Shown here in pieces: positions 1 to 9,446 of a stretch of 64,000 nucleotides of DNA. Below the pieces are notes generated by a model that was given only the letters and a program-made list of their open reading frames with translations, did no database searches and was not told the origin of the DNA. Made by a program: the position numbers and the translations under genes. The stretch comes from Candidatus Methanogranum gryphiswaldense (GTDB lineage: Archaea > Thermoplasmatota > Thermoplasmata > Methanomassiliicoccales > Methanomethylophilaceae): contig CP076745.1 of the NCBI GenBank assembly GCA_019262145.1, forward strand, positions 1,237,093 through 1,301,092, read 5' to 3'. Position 1 is the stretch's first letter. Every line of letters begins with the position of its first letter.

Positions 1-33
1 GTGCACAATACCTTTTAAAAGAAAGAAAGAATA

Positions 34-1146
34 ATGGGGACCATGAGTATATCGCTGAAGATCGATAAAAGTAAACTCGATCTAAATCCAAAAAGGACGG
101 CGGCCTTGGTAATAACCTTCATCTTGGCCCTTATCCTTACTTTGTATGGATGGACGGCTAACTGTTTTGGAATGTTCCTTATCGGTGTAATGCTTTACAT
201 GATCCCTCACCTATTAGGTGTCAATAACCTCAAACTCTTGACAGCTTACGGTGCCATCTTCATGATAACAGCATTGATAATTGGTGCCACGGTAATGGCG
301 CCAGGTGTGATCGATAAGAATTCGGAACCAGTAGAAGATTCTAACTTTACAGATATCACATGCACTTACGAAGACAATACCGTCACAATAGTTGCAACCT
401 ATTCCGGTGACACTTCAGGATATGACATAGTCCTCCGCACTTACACGGTCAGTGGCGTAGGTTTCACTACCGATCAGGTATACGGTTCTGACTTAGAAAA
501 ATTCGAATTAACGGTCGTATCCTATACCTCAGAAAGTACAACGGCTAGCGGTACTTTCGATCTAGATTCCTCTAAGCTATACATTGGTCAATTAGGTCTG
601 GTCAACGATAATGATGACTTTAGTGATGGATCATACACCTGGTTCCTGACAGATGCTTACGACGGAAGTCTCACATCGATTTGCATATATGGAACCTTCA
701 TGAGCACGGTCTACGTGATCATAATCTTCCTGATGATCCTCTTCCTCTCTGCATTCATGAGGTCAAGATTGGAAAAGACAAGGACCAAGATGGAAGAAGA
801 GGGCCGCCTGTACCCCAAGGGATACGGTAGATGCGAAAAATGCAACGCAGTTGTATTGCCTGGTGAGGTCAACTGTAGGAAGTGCGGTGCATATATCGAC
901 CGTCCAGAAGACATAAAACCGAATAAGGCAGACTTCTTTACCTGTTCAGACTGCGGAGCCGAAGTGCCAGCAGATGCCAAGGTATGTCCCAAATGCGGAT
1001 CCAAATTTGATGAGGAGATCGAAACAGAGGTCACACATGCCGACGGAACAGTAGAGGTCACTTTGAATAACATCATCTGTCCTGACTGTGGAGCCGAAGT
1101 ACCTTCGACCGCGTCCTTCTGCCCCAAATGCGGTAAGAAATTCTGA
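34..1146 (+). CDS. Membrane protein with three C-terminal zinc ribbons
   Basis: No specific function recognised. The 370-residue product has hydrophobic segments at about 22-40, 45-60 and 72-92, an outward-facing domain of roughly 130 residues rich in Ser, Thr and Asp, another membrane segment near 228-246, and a charged tail. The tail carries three CxxC...CxxC zinc ribbons (about 268-285, 304-322 and 350-367) of the form CxxCGAEVP...CPKCG. This layout is common in archaeal membrane proteins of unknown role, where ribbons usually bind protein or nucleic acid. An alternative ATG lies 9 bases downstream. It stands alone and is closed by a strong terminator. Confidence 0.8.
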   Translation: MGTMSISLKIDKSKLDLNPKRTAALVITFILALILTLYGWTANCFGMFLIGVMLYMIPHLLGVNNLKLLTAYGAIFMITALIIGATVMAPGVIDKNSEPVEDSNFTDITCTYEDNTVTIVATYSGDTSGYDIVLRTYTVSGVGFTTDQVYGSDLEKFELTVVSYTSESTTASGTFDLDSSKLYIGQLGLVNDNDDFSDGSYTWFLTDAYDGSLTSICIYGTFMSTVYVIIIFLMILFLSAFMRSRLEKTRTKMEEEGRLYPKGYGRCEKCNAVVLPGEVNCRKCGAYIDRPEDIKPNKADFFTCSDCGAEVPADAKVCPKCGSKFDEEIETEVTHADGTVEVTLNNIICPDCGAEVPSTASFCPKCGKKF

Positions 1147-1157
1147 TCAACATTTTA

Positions 1158-1186
1158 CAGGGCGGGAAACCGCCCTGACTTTTTTA
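1158..1186 (+). terminator. Intrinsic terminator
   Basis: An 8-bp stem (CAGGGCGG / CCGCCCTG) with a GAAA loop is followed by a short T-rich tract, 12 bases after the stop of the zinc-ribbon membrane protein. Confidence 0.75.
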
Positions 1187-1204
1187 CCCTGTTTTATATA
1201 TCGA

Positions 1205-2077
1205 TTATCCCAGTTCAAATGAGGTTATACCAAAAACATTGTTCCAACGAACATCAGGACATCCTCTGGTATACATCCTTAAAGTCGAAAATATCGGCCT
1301 CATTCCTATATTTTGGACCAATGTTCCAGCTTCATTATTGTTGTCCATTATGTCCAAATAGATCTTGTTCCCTTCCAGACCATTTACCAACCCGCTCAAA
1401 AGATCCTTTGCTATACTGGAATTGTCACTGAATAAGGGGCCGATCTTATAACCATCATTACACTCCCTTATGACACCAAGACCTCTGATATTATCTCCCT
1501 CCATGTATGTAAATGACCTATGGGAATTATGTATCCAGGATCTCAAGAATGCATCCCTTCTTGCAGGAAAATGCATCCTGTCATAAACACAGATATCCTC
1601 GAATTTTATTGCGTCTGCATCTACAAGACACCTGGTATCACCAGATGAACGGATGTCTTGACCGCAATAACGATGATTAACGTTGTTCGATTTGAAACCA
1701 CTCTTGATGTAATTATCTACTTGAGCTGGCACACCGTCCAGACCTACATTCCTATTAGGATTGCGTCCGAACACTTCCTTCCATAAAGAATGACCGTTAC
1801 CCTCATTTCTGTGTTCGGGGAAGGTCATGTAAAACCCAACGAATGAAAAATCTGAATCTGGGTAATTGACAAAACTCAGTGTGCTAACTATCCTTTCGTC
1901 ATCATCAAGACCGACCCAGAATCCATTGTTATCGCATGAATAAAAGCACTCTGCATCGTTCAGTCCAGGATTCCATCCCTCTGACTTGGCGGCCTCGATC
2001 AGCACATCCATTTCATTCCTTTTGACATTCCTGATCTCAGATAGCAAGTTTATATCTCCGATTTTATGACCGAACAA
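1205..2077 (-). CDS. GNAT-family N-acetyltransferase
   Basis: Predicted acetyl-CoA-dependent acetyltransferase of 290 residues; substrate unknown. The acetyl-CoA binding signature RNEGNGHSLW sits at about residues 90-99, following a beta-strand that reads VGFYMTFPEHR, the usual motif A arrangement. The C-terminal half looks like a second, degenerate GNAT-like lobe (a repeat of the strand-helix pattern ending near RMYTRGCP), as in two-domain GNAT proteins. It is convergent with the gene to the left and divergent from top6B; no operon partner. Confidence 0.7.
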   Translation of the reverse strand: MFGHKIGDINLLSEIRNVKRNEMDVLIEAAKSEGWNPGLNDAECFYSCDNNGFWVGLDDDERIVSTLSFVNYPDSDFSFVGFYMTFPEHRNEGNGHSLWKEVFGRNPNRNVGLDGVPAQVDNYIKSGFKSNNVNHRYCGQDIRSSGDTRCLVDADAIKFEDICVYDRMHFPARRDAFLRSWIHNSHRSFTYMEGDNIRGLGVIRECNDGYKIGPLFSDNSSIAKDLLSGLVNGLEGNKIYLDIMDNNNEAGTLVQNIGMRPIFSTLRMYTRGCPDVRWNNVFGITSFELG

Positions 2078-2257
2078 GACGGTCGTACAAGATTGAGTTG
2101 GTCTGTATTAAAATTAAGCATTAAGATATTGAAAATAAGGGATTAGCAATTCACTAATCAATCTTGAATTACACCGCCTGCAAACATAAGATAATAGCAT
2201 TTTTCAGTTTTTTATGAAACTAAATCATAAAATACGCTAATACAATACCTCGGCTGG

Positions 2258-4288
2258 ATGCCCTCTACTAGTAGTGATTCTAAAGCCGTCAAGGACAAGG
2301 CTCCGACGGCACTTCAGCTTGCAGCAAAACAACAGGAGATCTCAGTAACTGAATTCTTTGAGAAGAATAAACAGATCCTTGGTTTCGATTCGCGTCAAAA
2401 ATCGCTCATAATGGGTATAAAGGAAGCCGTGGACAATTCTTTGGATGCTTGCGAAGAAGCGGGATTCTTGCCAGATATAATTGTCAAGGTCAATCACGGT
2501 GAGGATGATGATGACTACATAGTGTACGAGGAAGACAACGGCCCAGGTATCATCCACAAAATGATCCCCAATGTTTTCGGCCGTCTACTCTATGGTTCAA
2601 GGTTCCACGCCCTCAGACAATCCAGGGGACAGCAAGGTATCGGTATATCGGCCACTATCATGTTCGGTAACATAAACACCGGAAAACCAGCCCATGTCAG
2701 ATCCAAGATAGAAGGTATTGATGAAGTTGCATGGCAGATGGACATCTCGGTGGATACCAAGACAAACCGCCCCATTGTCACCCACGACAAAGCATTCACC
2801 TGGGAAGGCAAAGAACACGGCGTAAGCGTTGAATACACTACAAAAGGAAGATATGTGACCGGAAAACAGTCCATATTCGAATATCTGAAAGAGACGGCCA
2901 TCGTCAATCCTCATGCGCGCATAGAGTTCCATGACCCAGACGGAAAAACATACACTTTCGAAAGAGCGACCGATCAGTTGCCTCCGAGATCCAAGGAGAT
3001 CAAACCCCATCCGGAAGGCATGGAGATCGGAGACCTCATGAAATATGCCAACAACACACAGCAGAAGACCATGAGACTTTTCCTGAAAAGTGATTTCTCC
3101 AGGATCACAGACAGAATAGCTGACGATATCTTAGAAAAAGCGAAGATAAATCCAGAATCAAAACCCGACAAAATGTCACGTGATGATTTCAAGAATCTAC
3201 TAAAGGCCATAGACAATGTAAAGATAATGGCCCCTCCTACCGATTGCTTATCCCCTATAGGAGACATACTTATCAAAAAGGGTCTCATGCATATCCTGGA
3301 CGGTATGCGTCCAGATTATTATGCGACGCCTGTCACCAGAGCTCCTAAGACAGTAAACGGCAATCCGTTCATAATCGAAGCTGGAATAGTCTACGGTGGA
3401 GAGATACCCAGCGATTCACCTGTACAGATCCTTAGATTTGCCAACCGTGTACCTCTGTTATATCAAGCAGGTGCATGCGCGATAACCAAAGCAGTCGCAG
3501 AGGTTGATTGGAGAAGATATGGTCTTGAACAGAGAGGAGGAAAGGGAGTCCCGTACGGACCAGCCATAATACTGGTACATATTGCCTCCACAAAAGTTCC
3601 ATTCACTTCCGAAGGAAAAGAGGCTGTAGCTACATTCGATGAGATACAATCTGAGATCAATCTTGCACTCAGACTATGTGCCAGAAACCTTAAGAGTCAT
3701 CTTAATAAAATGGAAAGGAAGATCAAGACACATGCCAAATTCGAGATCGTGCAAGTGATACTTCCGGATCTAGCACAGAAATCCGCAAAGATGCTGAACA
3801 AACCTGTTCCAGACCTCAGCATGACCATATCGAAGATCATGAATGTCGTGTGGATCGAACCCACCGTGACAAAGATCGGGAAGAACGCGCGCTCATTCAA
3901 ATATACGATATATAACTACACAACACACCCCAGAAGCATGCAGCTACATGCACAGTTGCCGAAGGAATGCGTAAATCTCACACTTTTCACCAATCCTCAC
4001 TTCATAGAGATGAACGAAGAAGGAAAGACCACATGGGAGATCAAGGATCTTGCACCTTCCACCAACTTAGAATTGAATTTCGAACTCAAAGGAGATATGT
4101 CAGATACTTTCGATGCAGATGATATCTACATCTCTGGAATAAATCCTGTGATCGTAATGGGTGCTGAAGCTTTGCCCGGAGATTGGGGAATAAAGGGATT
4201 GGAGATCGTTGAATCCGAGGATGATTACGTCCAAGATAGCACAGAGGAAGAAGAAACAACGGAGGATGAAGATCTTGGAGACGAATGA
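2258..4288 (+). CDS. top6B: DNA topoisomerase VI subunit B
   Basis: ATPase subunit of the type IIB topoisomerase that relaxes and decatenates DNA. The 676-residue protein has a GHKL (Bergerat) ATP fold: the N-box with Asn60 in [14 protein letters not shown], the G1 motif EDNGPGI at about 92-98, and the G2 loop [10 protein letters not shown] near 123-132. The transducer domain follows. The last 30 residues are strongly acidic, as in other archaeal homologues. Its 3' end overlaps the start of top6A, so the two subunits are probably translationally coupled. Confidence 0.97.
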   Translation: MPSTSSDSKAVKDKAPTALQLAAKQQEISVTEFFEKNKQILGFDSRQKSLIMGIKEAVDNSLDACEEAGFLPDIIVKVNHGEDDDDYIVYEEDNGPGIIHKMIPNVFGRLLYGSRFHALRQSRGQQGIGISATIMFGNINTGKPAHVRSKIEGIDEVAWQMDISVDTKTNRPIVTHDKAFTWEGKEHGVSVEYTTKGRYVTGKQSIFEYLKETAIVNPHARIEFHDPDGKTYTFERATDQLPPRSKEIKPHPEGMEIGDLMKYANNTQQKTMRLFLKSDFSRITDRIADDILEKAKINPESKPDKMSRDDFKNLLKAIDNVKIMAPPTDCLSPIGDILIKKGLMHILDGMRPDYYATPVTRAPKTVNGNPFIIEAGIVYGGEIPSDSPVQILRFANRVPLLYQAGACAITKAVAEVDWRRYGLEQRGGKGVPYGPAIILVHIASTKVPFTSEGKEAVATFDEIQSEINLALRLCARNLKSHLNKMERKIKTHAKFEIVQVILPDLAQKSAKMLNKPVPDLSMTISKIMNVVWIEPTVTKIGKNARSFKYTIYNYTTHPRSMQLHAQLPKECVNLTLFTNPHFIEMNEEGKTTWEIKDLAPSTNLELNFELKGDMSDTFDADDIYISGINPVIVMGAEALPGDWGIKGLEIVESEDDYVQDSTEEEETTEDEDLGDE

Positions 4289-5372
4289 GAGACAACGGAT
4301 AGCCCGTGAAAAGTTGACAACCGTCGTAGAAGGCCTCTACAACGAGATGTCCGCCGGAAACATACCTGAGATGAAATTAGCACTAAGGTCAAAGAAGAAC
4401 ATAGAGTTCGATTGCACACATAACGTTTGGAAATACGGCAGTCTCAGAACCTGTCGTACAGCAAAGACCGTCCAGGGGGCGCAAATGATGCTCAGGACAG
4501 CATACACAGCAGAGTTCATCAATGAAATGATCCGCGAAGGCCACTCTTCAACCTTAAGGGAGATGTATTACATCTCTGAAGGATGGCATAACGCAAAATT
4601 CCATACACAAGATGAAAGCAATCTTTTAGCGGAAGACCTGGAGGTCATATCCGGCTGCATGAGAGAGGATTTCAAACTGCGTCCGGAAGAAAGTGGTGCT
4701 CATATCTATGGAAATGTAGATTTCCAAACGATGACGAAAAAAGGTCTGAAGACCATCAATTGCATGGAAGATGTTGCCGAGACTGGATTCGCTGTACCTT
4801 ACAACGTAGATGATGGAACGTTCAATATCAAAGGCATCAGAGATTCCAAATTTGTGATGGCCATAGAAACTGGTGGTATGTACGCAAGACTGATCGAGAA
4901 CGGCTTTCCTGAAAAATACAACTGCGTATTGGTACACCTTAGCGGACAACCTGCAAGAAGTACCAGGCGCATTATAAAAAAGCTAAATGAGGAATACAAC
5001 ATGCCCATCACTGTCTTCACTGACGGTGACCCTTGGTCATTCAGGATATACGGTTCCGTCGCATATGGTGCGATCAAGACCGCACACATATCAGAATACC
5101 TTGCAACGCCCACAGCACAGTTCATCGGTATAACTCCGTCAGACATATTGAACTACGATCTGCCGACAGATAAACTGAATGACAAAGATATCGGGGCCCT
5201 CAACGCAGAACTTTCAGACCCCAGGTTCGCAGATGAATTCTGGGTCAATGAGATACAGGCCATGCTCAGTATGGGTAAAAAATCTGAACAGCAGGCATTG
5301 GCCAAATACGGTCTGGATTACGTCACGGACACGTACCTTCCCGAAAAACTCACCAATATGGGAATATTGTGA
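4266..5372 (+). CDS. top6A: DNA topoisomerase VI subunit A
   Basis: DNA-cleaving subunit, homologous to eukaryotic Spo11. In the 368-residue product the catalytic tyrosine lies in [10 protein letters not shown] (Tyr101/102). The Toprim metal site shows Glu201 (AIETGG) and the DGDPW motif (Asp253, Asp255). I chose ATG 4266, giving a 23-base overlap with top6B; an in-frame ATG at 4209 would add 19 residues rich in Lys and Arg that do not look like the family. The purine-rich GGAGG immediately before 4266 is too close for an ideal Shine-Dalgarno site, so coupling to top6B translation is likely. Confidence 0.96.
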   Translation: MKILETNERQRIAREKLTTVVEGLYNEMSAGNIPEMKLALRSKKNIEFDCTHNVWKYGSLRTCRTAKTVQGAQMMLRTAYTAEFINEMIREGHSSTLREMYYISEGWHNAKFHTQDESNLLAEDLEVISGCMREDFKLRPEESGAHIYGNVDFQTMTKKGLKTINCMEDVAETGFAVPYNVDDGTFNIKGIRDSKFVMAIETGGMYARLIENGFPEKYNCVLVHLSGQPARSTRRIIKKLNEEYNMPITVFTDGDPWSFRIYGSVAYGAIKTAHISEYLATPTAQFIGITPSDILNYDLPTDKLNDKDIGALNAELSDPRFADEFWVNEIQAMLSMGKKSEQQALAKYGLDYVTDTYLPEKLTNMGIL

Positions 5373-5450
5373 TCTTACTAAGGGTCGAATTAAAGACGTA
5401 ATATATGCGCCTCTCGGATTCGACTCTTATGATCGGGTCAAATTAATTAA

Positions 5451-5483
5451 AAAAAGGTTTCAGGCCTCACATCGAGGCCTGAA
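5451..5483 (-). terminator. lysS terminator containing the lysS stop codon
   Basis: On the minus strand a perfect 10-bp stem TTCAGGCCTC / GAGGCCTGAA with a 5-base loop is followed by ACC and seven T residues. The lysS TGA (5467-5469) falls at the top of this stem, so the terminator is built partly from coding sequence. Confidence 0.8.
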
Positions 5484-7011
5484 TGAACCTATTTATTACA
5501 AATTGTTTATCCATGCTTGCAAGGAAGGGGCCCAACCTTGGACCTGCGGCCTTTCCGATAAGTACAGAATATATCGCCTTGAACGCACCTTTCGCACCAA
5601 GCGGAGAACTGTTTCCAGTATCGGATATTATATCGCTGATGGTCTTTGAATCCCAATTGCAATCATTCATCTTGTTGACAAGCTCCTTGAAGAATACCTT
5701 ATCATTCATTGTAAGCTCGACCCCCATGGGAACAGTTGGATAAACAGAGAACTTGACAATATCTGGAGCAAATCCCTTGAGCCAATATCTCACACAAGTG
5801 ACCCTGCGTTCGAGTCTCTTGAGGTCCTCCTCGTTTGCTTTGGACATGTCCTCTGTACGGCTCAATACTTCAATGACGCCTTCGAAGGAATCCGTCATCT
5901 GAACAACATTGACAAGGTGCCTGTATGGTATCTGCATAGGCATCTGTTTAGGTACATGATTGTGCTGTGCAATCTCGTAAGCACGAACAGAATTCTCTTC
6001 GGCCTCTGTAAATTCTCCCTGGAAGAAAAGACGTTCCATCCTGTCATATTCGTCTGCCATATCGAGGGTCCCGATACCGGAGTCATAATCAATAGCTCTG
6101 CTGGGATTCACTCTCAGGAACAGATAATTCAAAACTTCCGGAGGGGTCATACTGATCGCATCCAGTCCTGTAACGGAACATCCCAAGGACTTATGCATCT
6201 GTCCGACCCCTTTGAGCTGAACGAACTCATATGGGATCGGAACTGGAGGTTCTGCACCGAAGATCTCCCTTACGATCCTTACACCTGTGTCGTAAGAGCC
6301 TCCTGCCGCTGCATGGTCCTTACCAAAAGGCTCTGCGGATGTGCCGAATAGTGCCCACTTTGCAGGCCATTCACACCTCCATGTGAGCTTTCCATCTCCT
6401 TTCCTGATGTCGGCCTTTCCATGGTGCCCACATGTACATTGGTACTCCACGAAAGGGAATGAATATGTATCGAACAAGGGATTTGTGAAACGTCCACATT
6501 TCGCACATATTGGATTGTAAGGTGCATAATTTGGATTGGCCTCCTTGCCTGAGACCTCATTGAGTATCTGTATGACCTGATGCCTCTTCTTAAAGGTCAT
6601 ATCGATGGCCTCCGCGAACTTCCCGTTGTCATACAGTTCATGGGTCCAGATTATATCGCATTTTACTCCTAAAGAGTCCACTGCATCCAAGAATGGTTTA
6701 ACGAAATGATGTGCATAATTCTCATGCTTACCGCATGGACATGGGATCCTTGATATGGGCATCCCTACATAATTCTCATATTCCTTGGGAAGAAAATCGT
6801 AGCATTTCCTGAGAGGATCGAACGAATCTATCAGATAGATCAACCTGACCTCTTTACCGAGTCCTTCCACAGCGCTGCGTACAGACTCTCCTGTAATGGC
6901 CTCTCTCAAACTTCCCACATGAATGATTCCCGTGGGGCTGATACCTGTAGCTATGAGCGGGTGCTCACAGGTGTCGGCCACTTCTTTCGCAATAACGTCA
7001 GCCCAGTGCAT
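5467..7011 (-). CDS. lysS: Lysyl-tRNA synthetase, class I
   Basis: Charges tRNA-Lys. This is the archaeal class I enzyme (LysK type), unrelated to the bacterial class II form. The HIGH-equivalent is in SPTGIIHVGS (about 25-34) and the KMSKS-equivalent in GQMHKSLG (about 270-277). Two zinc-binding cysteine groups lie at about 91-102 (CPCGKHENYAHH) and 169-196 (CAKCG...CTCG). Length 514 residues is normal. The C-terminal helical anticodon-binding region is complete. Monocistronic, divergent from sec61-beta. Confidence 0.96.
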   Translation of the reverse strand: MHWADVIAKEVADTCEHPLIATGISPTGIIHVGSLREAITGESVRSAVEGLGKEVRLIYLIDSFDPLRKCYDFLPKEYENYVGMPISRIPCPCGKHENYAHHFVKPFLDAVDSLGVKCDIIWTHELYDNGKFAEAIDMTFKKRHQVIQILNEVSGKEANPNYAPYNPICAKCGRFTNPLFDTYSFPFVEYQCTCGHHGKADIRKGDGKLTWRCEWPAKWALFGTSAEPFGKDHAAAGGSYDTGVRIVREIFGAEPPVPIPYEFVQLKGVGQMHKSLGCSVTGLDAISMTPPEVLNYLFLRVNPSRAIDYDSGIGTLDMADEYDRMERLFFQGEFTEAEENSVRAYEIAQHNHVPKQMPMQIPYRHLVNVVQMTDSFEGVIEVLSRTEDMSKANEEDLKRLERRVTCVRYWLKGFAPDIVKFSVYPTVPMGVELTMNDKVFFKELVNKMNDCNWDSKTISDIISDTGNSSPLGAKGAFKAIYSVLIGKAAGPRLGPFLASMDKQFVINRFIQASM

Positions 7012-7113
7012 TTTGATCAGACTTGATATAGACCTGGAATAAAAGAGATTTTCGGTCTAAAAAATAGATCAACGATAAAGAAAAGATGTCTGTGCTCTAA
7101 ACCCACGGTAGGT

Positions 7114-7122
7114 TTTTATATG
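7114..7122 (+). promoter_or_regulatory. TATA box of sec61-beta
   Basis: TTTTTATATG lies about 25-30 bases before the ATG at 7145. That places the transcription start at or close to the start codon, so the message is probably leaderless; no Shine-Dalgarno site is visible. Confidence 0.5.
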
Positions 7123-7144
7123 CTGTCATTATTTAAGACAAGTA

Positions 7145-7312
7145 ATGGCCAAGAAAAACGACAGCTCGTTCGCATCATCTGCCGGATTGATGAGATACTT
7201 CGATACAGAGGACGACAAAGGTATTAGGATCGGCCCGAAGACCGTCATCGGAATAGCCATTGGATTCTCGATATTTATTCTTCTTTTGTCCGTATTCCTG
7301 CCAATGAACTGA
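7145..7312 (+). CDS. Preprotein translocase subunit Sec61-beta (SecG-like)
   Basis: Small tail-anchored subunit of the SecYE-beta protein-conducting channel. The 55-residue product begins MAKKNDSSFASSAGLMRYF, has a short polar linker (DTEDDKGIRIGPKTV) and one C-terminal membrane segment of about 20 residues (about 34-53). The SSAGLMRYFD and GPKTV motifs are typical of archaeal Sec61-beta, as is the length. It lies divergent from lysS. Confidence 0.93.
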   Translation: MAKKNDSSFASSAGLMRYFDTEDDKGIRIGPKTVIGIAIGFSIFILLLSVFLPMN

Positions 7313-7471
7313 TCCTGCTAGGTATCCCGCATTGCGGAACGAATCATTCATTTTCATTTCCATCTTCAGGCTTGGCCTTGTATCCACTATTATAAGTCAA
7401 ATAATATAGGAAAGAGATGTTCACAAATGGCCTGACCATTTTGATATCAAGAAATTCTTATCGATCTGATA

Positions 7472-8308
7472 TCATGAAGCCCTCGTAGGCTTCCATATTA
7501 GCATTCCCATCCTCATTTCCTGTTCTGTGTTTACATGCCCATTACTCTGATAAGACATGACCACATCTGTAACAATGTTTTCGATCTCAGGACATATTGA
7601 TCTATATTGAGATATCTTGGCCAATTCCGAAGATATTGCATTTTCCACGGTTTGCTCATTTTTCAATATCTCTGAATAAAATCTCAACTCAGGTTCACGA
7701 CCTTGTGATTTCAAAAACTCGTAAGGATACTTCGTATCATACCCTCTGAAAGAATATTTTTTCCCTAACCTATTCCAGATCTCAAGATTCATACCTTTAT
7801 CATCATTGGATGAGGATATGTACACACAATACTTGGATGCAAATTTTTCCAGCCTTAGTATTGATATCGGATCATTAAGGGGAGGACACAACGATGTAAA
7901 AGCCACATCCACATCATCAATGGGCTCCAAACTTTCCCATGTGGAGTGCCTGACCTCTATATTTTCGACACTTCTCTTACCCATATTGGATACTAGTCTG
8001 TCTATCATTGGTATACTGCTATCGACACAGTACACCTTCTTGACGCACTCTGCAAAAGGCAATGCGAAGAGACCGGGGCCGCAACCGATATCCAATACGA
8101 TGTGCTTATCGTTCAATATGCCCATTTTTAAAAGGTCTTCTATTATGGATGAACGGATGTTAGAATAATTATCGCCTGTATATTTCTCTGCAGAACGGTC
8201 CCAACAAGAAAGAACCCTATCCTCGGAAAATGATTCTCCAAAAAAAGGATGTTTTTCTCTCTCAAGTCTCCATTCCATGCACACTGGAACATCATCGTAA
8301 TCCATCAA
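7472..8308 (-). CDS. SAM-dependent methyltransferase (class I)
   Basis: 278 residues with a Rossmann-type SAM-binding domain: motif I VLDIGCGPGLFA at about 71-82, and the acidic residue ending strand beta2 in YCVDSS near 96. The substrate cannot be read from sequence. Its start overlaps the stop of the upstream permease gene by 4 bases, so it is the last gene of a transporter operon. The location suggests, but does not prove, modification of the imported ligand or a role in tetrapyrrole or corrinoid metabolism. Confidence 0.78.
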   Translation of the reverse strand: MMDYDDVPVCMEWRLEREKHPFFGESFSEDRVLSCWDRSAEKYTGDNYSNIRSSIIEDLLKMGILNDKHIVLDIGCGPGLFALPFAECVKKVYCVDSSIPMIDRLVSNMGKRSVENIEVRHSTWESLEPIDDVDVAFTSLCPPLNDPISILRLEKFASKYCVYISSSNDDKGMNLEIWNRLGKKYSFRGYDTKYPYEFLKSQGREPELRFYSEILKNEQTVENAISSELAKISQYRSICPEIENIVTDVVMSYQSNGHVNTEQEMRMGMLIWKPTRAS

Positions 8309-9399
8309 CTCACCACGGTGTTCTTGTTACGTAACAAGAGATATATTAGTATCGGTGCACCGATCAAAGCAGTAATCGCTCCGACAGGAAGTATTATTGG
8401 ATTTAGCAGGTCCTTGGCGATTATGTCCGCAATTACCAGTAGTAATGATCCAGTAACAAGAGATGCTGGAAGCAGATAACGAAGGTTACCTCCTACGAAT
8501 ATCCTTGATATCTGCGGTGCAAGAAGACAGATGAATCCTATTGCTCCAACAAAACTGACAGCGATCGCAGTCGAGAAACATGCCAGTACAATGGCTGCTG
8601 TACGCGTCCTTTTGACATTGACACCCAACGCTGTGGCCGTCTCATCTCCCATCCTCATTATGTCTATATCTTTAATCAACCATGCTGCCAACGCAACAGT
8701 TATGCACAATGTTACAGCCACATAAGGAACCTGACTCAATGTCGCATTGTTAAGATCGCCTACTGCCCAGAACATAGCCTGTTTTACTGCATCCGCACTA
8801 CCAAAGTACTGCATTATCGTATTTGCAGCACTGAAAAGATACGATATCGATATCCCAACAAGTATCATCGTCGTTGCCATCATGTTCCTGCGTGCAGAAG
8901 CAAGTAGTATTATGGCGGCCGGAATGAGTGAGAACAAGAATGCATTTAGCATCGTGCCAAATGTTCCAGCAACCGCAGTTATGCCAAATATTATGGCCAT
9001 TCCAGCACCGAATGCAGCACTTGAAGATACTCCCAACGTGTAAGGTGTGGCCAGTGGATTCTTCAATATCGTCTGCACGATACACCCCCCGACCGCTAGA
9101 ATTCCTCCCACGATGAGCGCCATCAAAACCCTAGGCGCATACACTTTCATTACTATCTGCTCGGTCTTCCAAGGTATATCAAAAAGACCTGGGAATATCT
9201 GATTTATAAGTGCCTCATAGACCTGAATAGGTGTTATCGTTGTAGAACTTATAGTGATTGAATATGCAGAAAGGACCAATACCAAAACAGTAATTATCAA
9301 AATATAACTGATACGTTTTGAACGTGATCTGCGTACAGTTTCTTTATCCAGATCGTTCTCTTTCGACCCGAACAATTTAGAACCGAACTTAAAATTCAT
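8305..9399 (-). CDS. ABC transporter permease, FecCD/BtuC family
   Basis: Membrane subunit of an importer for ferric-siderophore, heme or corrinoid-type ligands. The 364-residue protein has a short charged N-terminal tail and about ten membrane helices. It shows the family signatures PRVLMALIVGGILAVGG near residue 100 and GAIGFICLLAPQISR near 285, the latter contacting the ATPase. It is separated from the upstream binding-protein gene by a 47-base gap that contains a hairpin. Corrinoid uptake would fit a methylotrophic methanogen, but the ligand is not proven by sequence. Confidence 0.92.
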   Translation of the reverse strand: MNFKFGSKLFGSKENDLDKETVRRSRSKRISYILIITVLVLVLSAYSITISSTTITPIQVYEALINQIFPGLFDIPWKTEQIVMKVYAPRVLMALIVGGILAVGGCIVQTILKNPLATPYTLGVSSSAAFGAGMAIIFGITAVAGTFGTMLNAFLFSLIPAAIILLASARRNMMATTMILVGISISYLFSAANTIMQYFGSADAVKQAMFWAVGDLNNATLSQVPYVAVTLCITVALAAWLIKDIDIMRMGDETATALGVNVKRTRTAAIVLACFSTAIAVSFVGAIGFICLLAPQISRIFVGGNLRYLLPASLVTGSLLLVIADIIAKDLLNPIILPVGAITALIGAPILIYLLLRNKNTVVS

Positions 9400-9411
9400 T
9401 TAGATCTACCA

Positions 9412-9436
9412 TTAAATAAAAGGGGGGAAACCCCCC
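9412..9436 (-). terminator. Intra-operon hairpin between binding protein and permease
   Basis: A six-G / six-C stem with an AAA loop is followed on the minus strand by TTTTATTTA. It sits between the stop of the binding-protein gene and the start of the permease. It could partly terminate transcription and so make the binding protein more abundant than the permease. Confidence 0.6.
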
Positions 9437-9446
9437 ATGTTTTTAA

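Noticed and set aside
711-1127. Minus-strand ORF of 138 codons opposite the zinc-ribbon protein
   Set aside because: Antisense shadow; the Cys motifs on the plus strand are clearly the coding sense.
5373-5450. Long-range inverted repeat AGGGTCGAAT ... ATTCGACTCT after top6A
   Set aside because: The 10-11 bp arms are about 28 bases apart with no T tract; too weak to call a terminator or RNA.
5179-5649. Plus-strand ORF of 156 codons across the top6A and lysS 3' ends
   Set aside because: Overlaps two firmly identified genes and the lysS terminator; composition is not protein-like.
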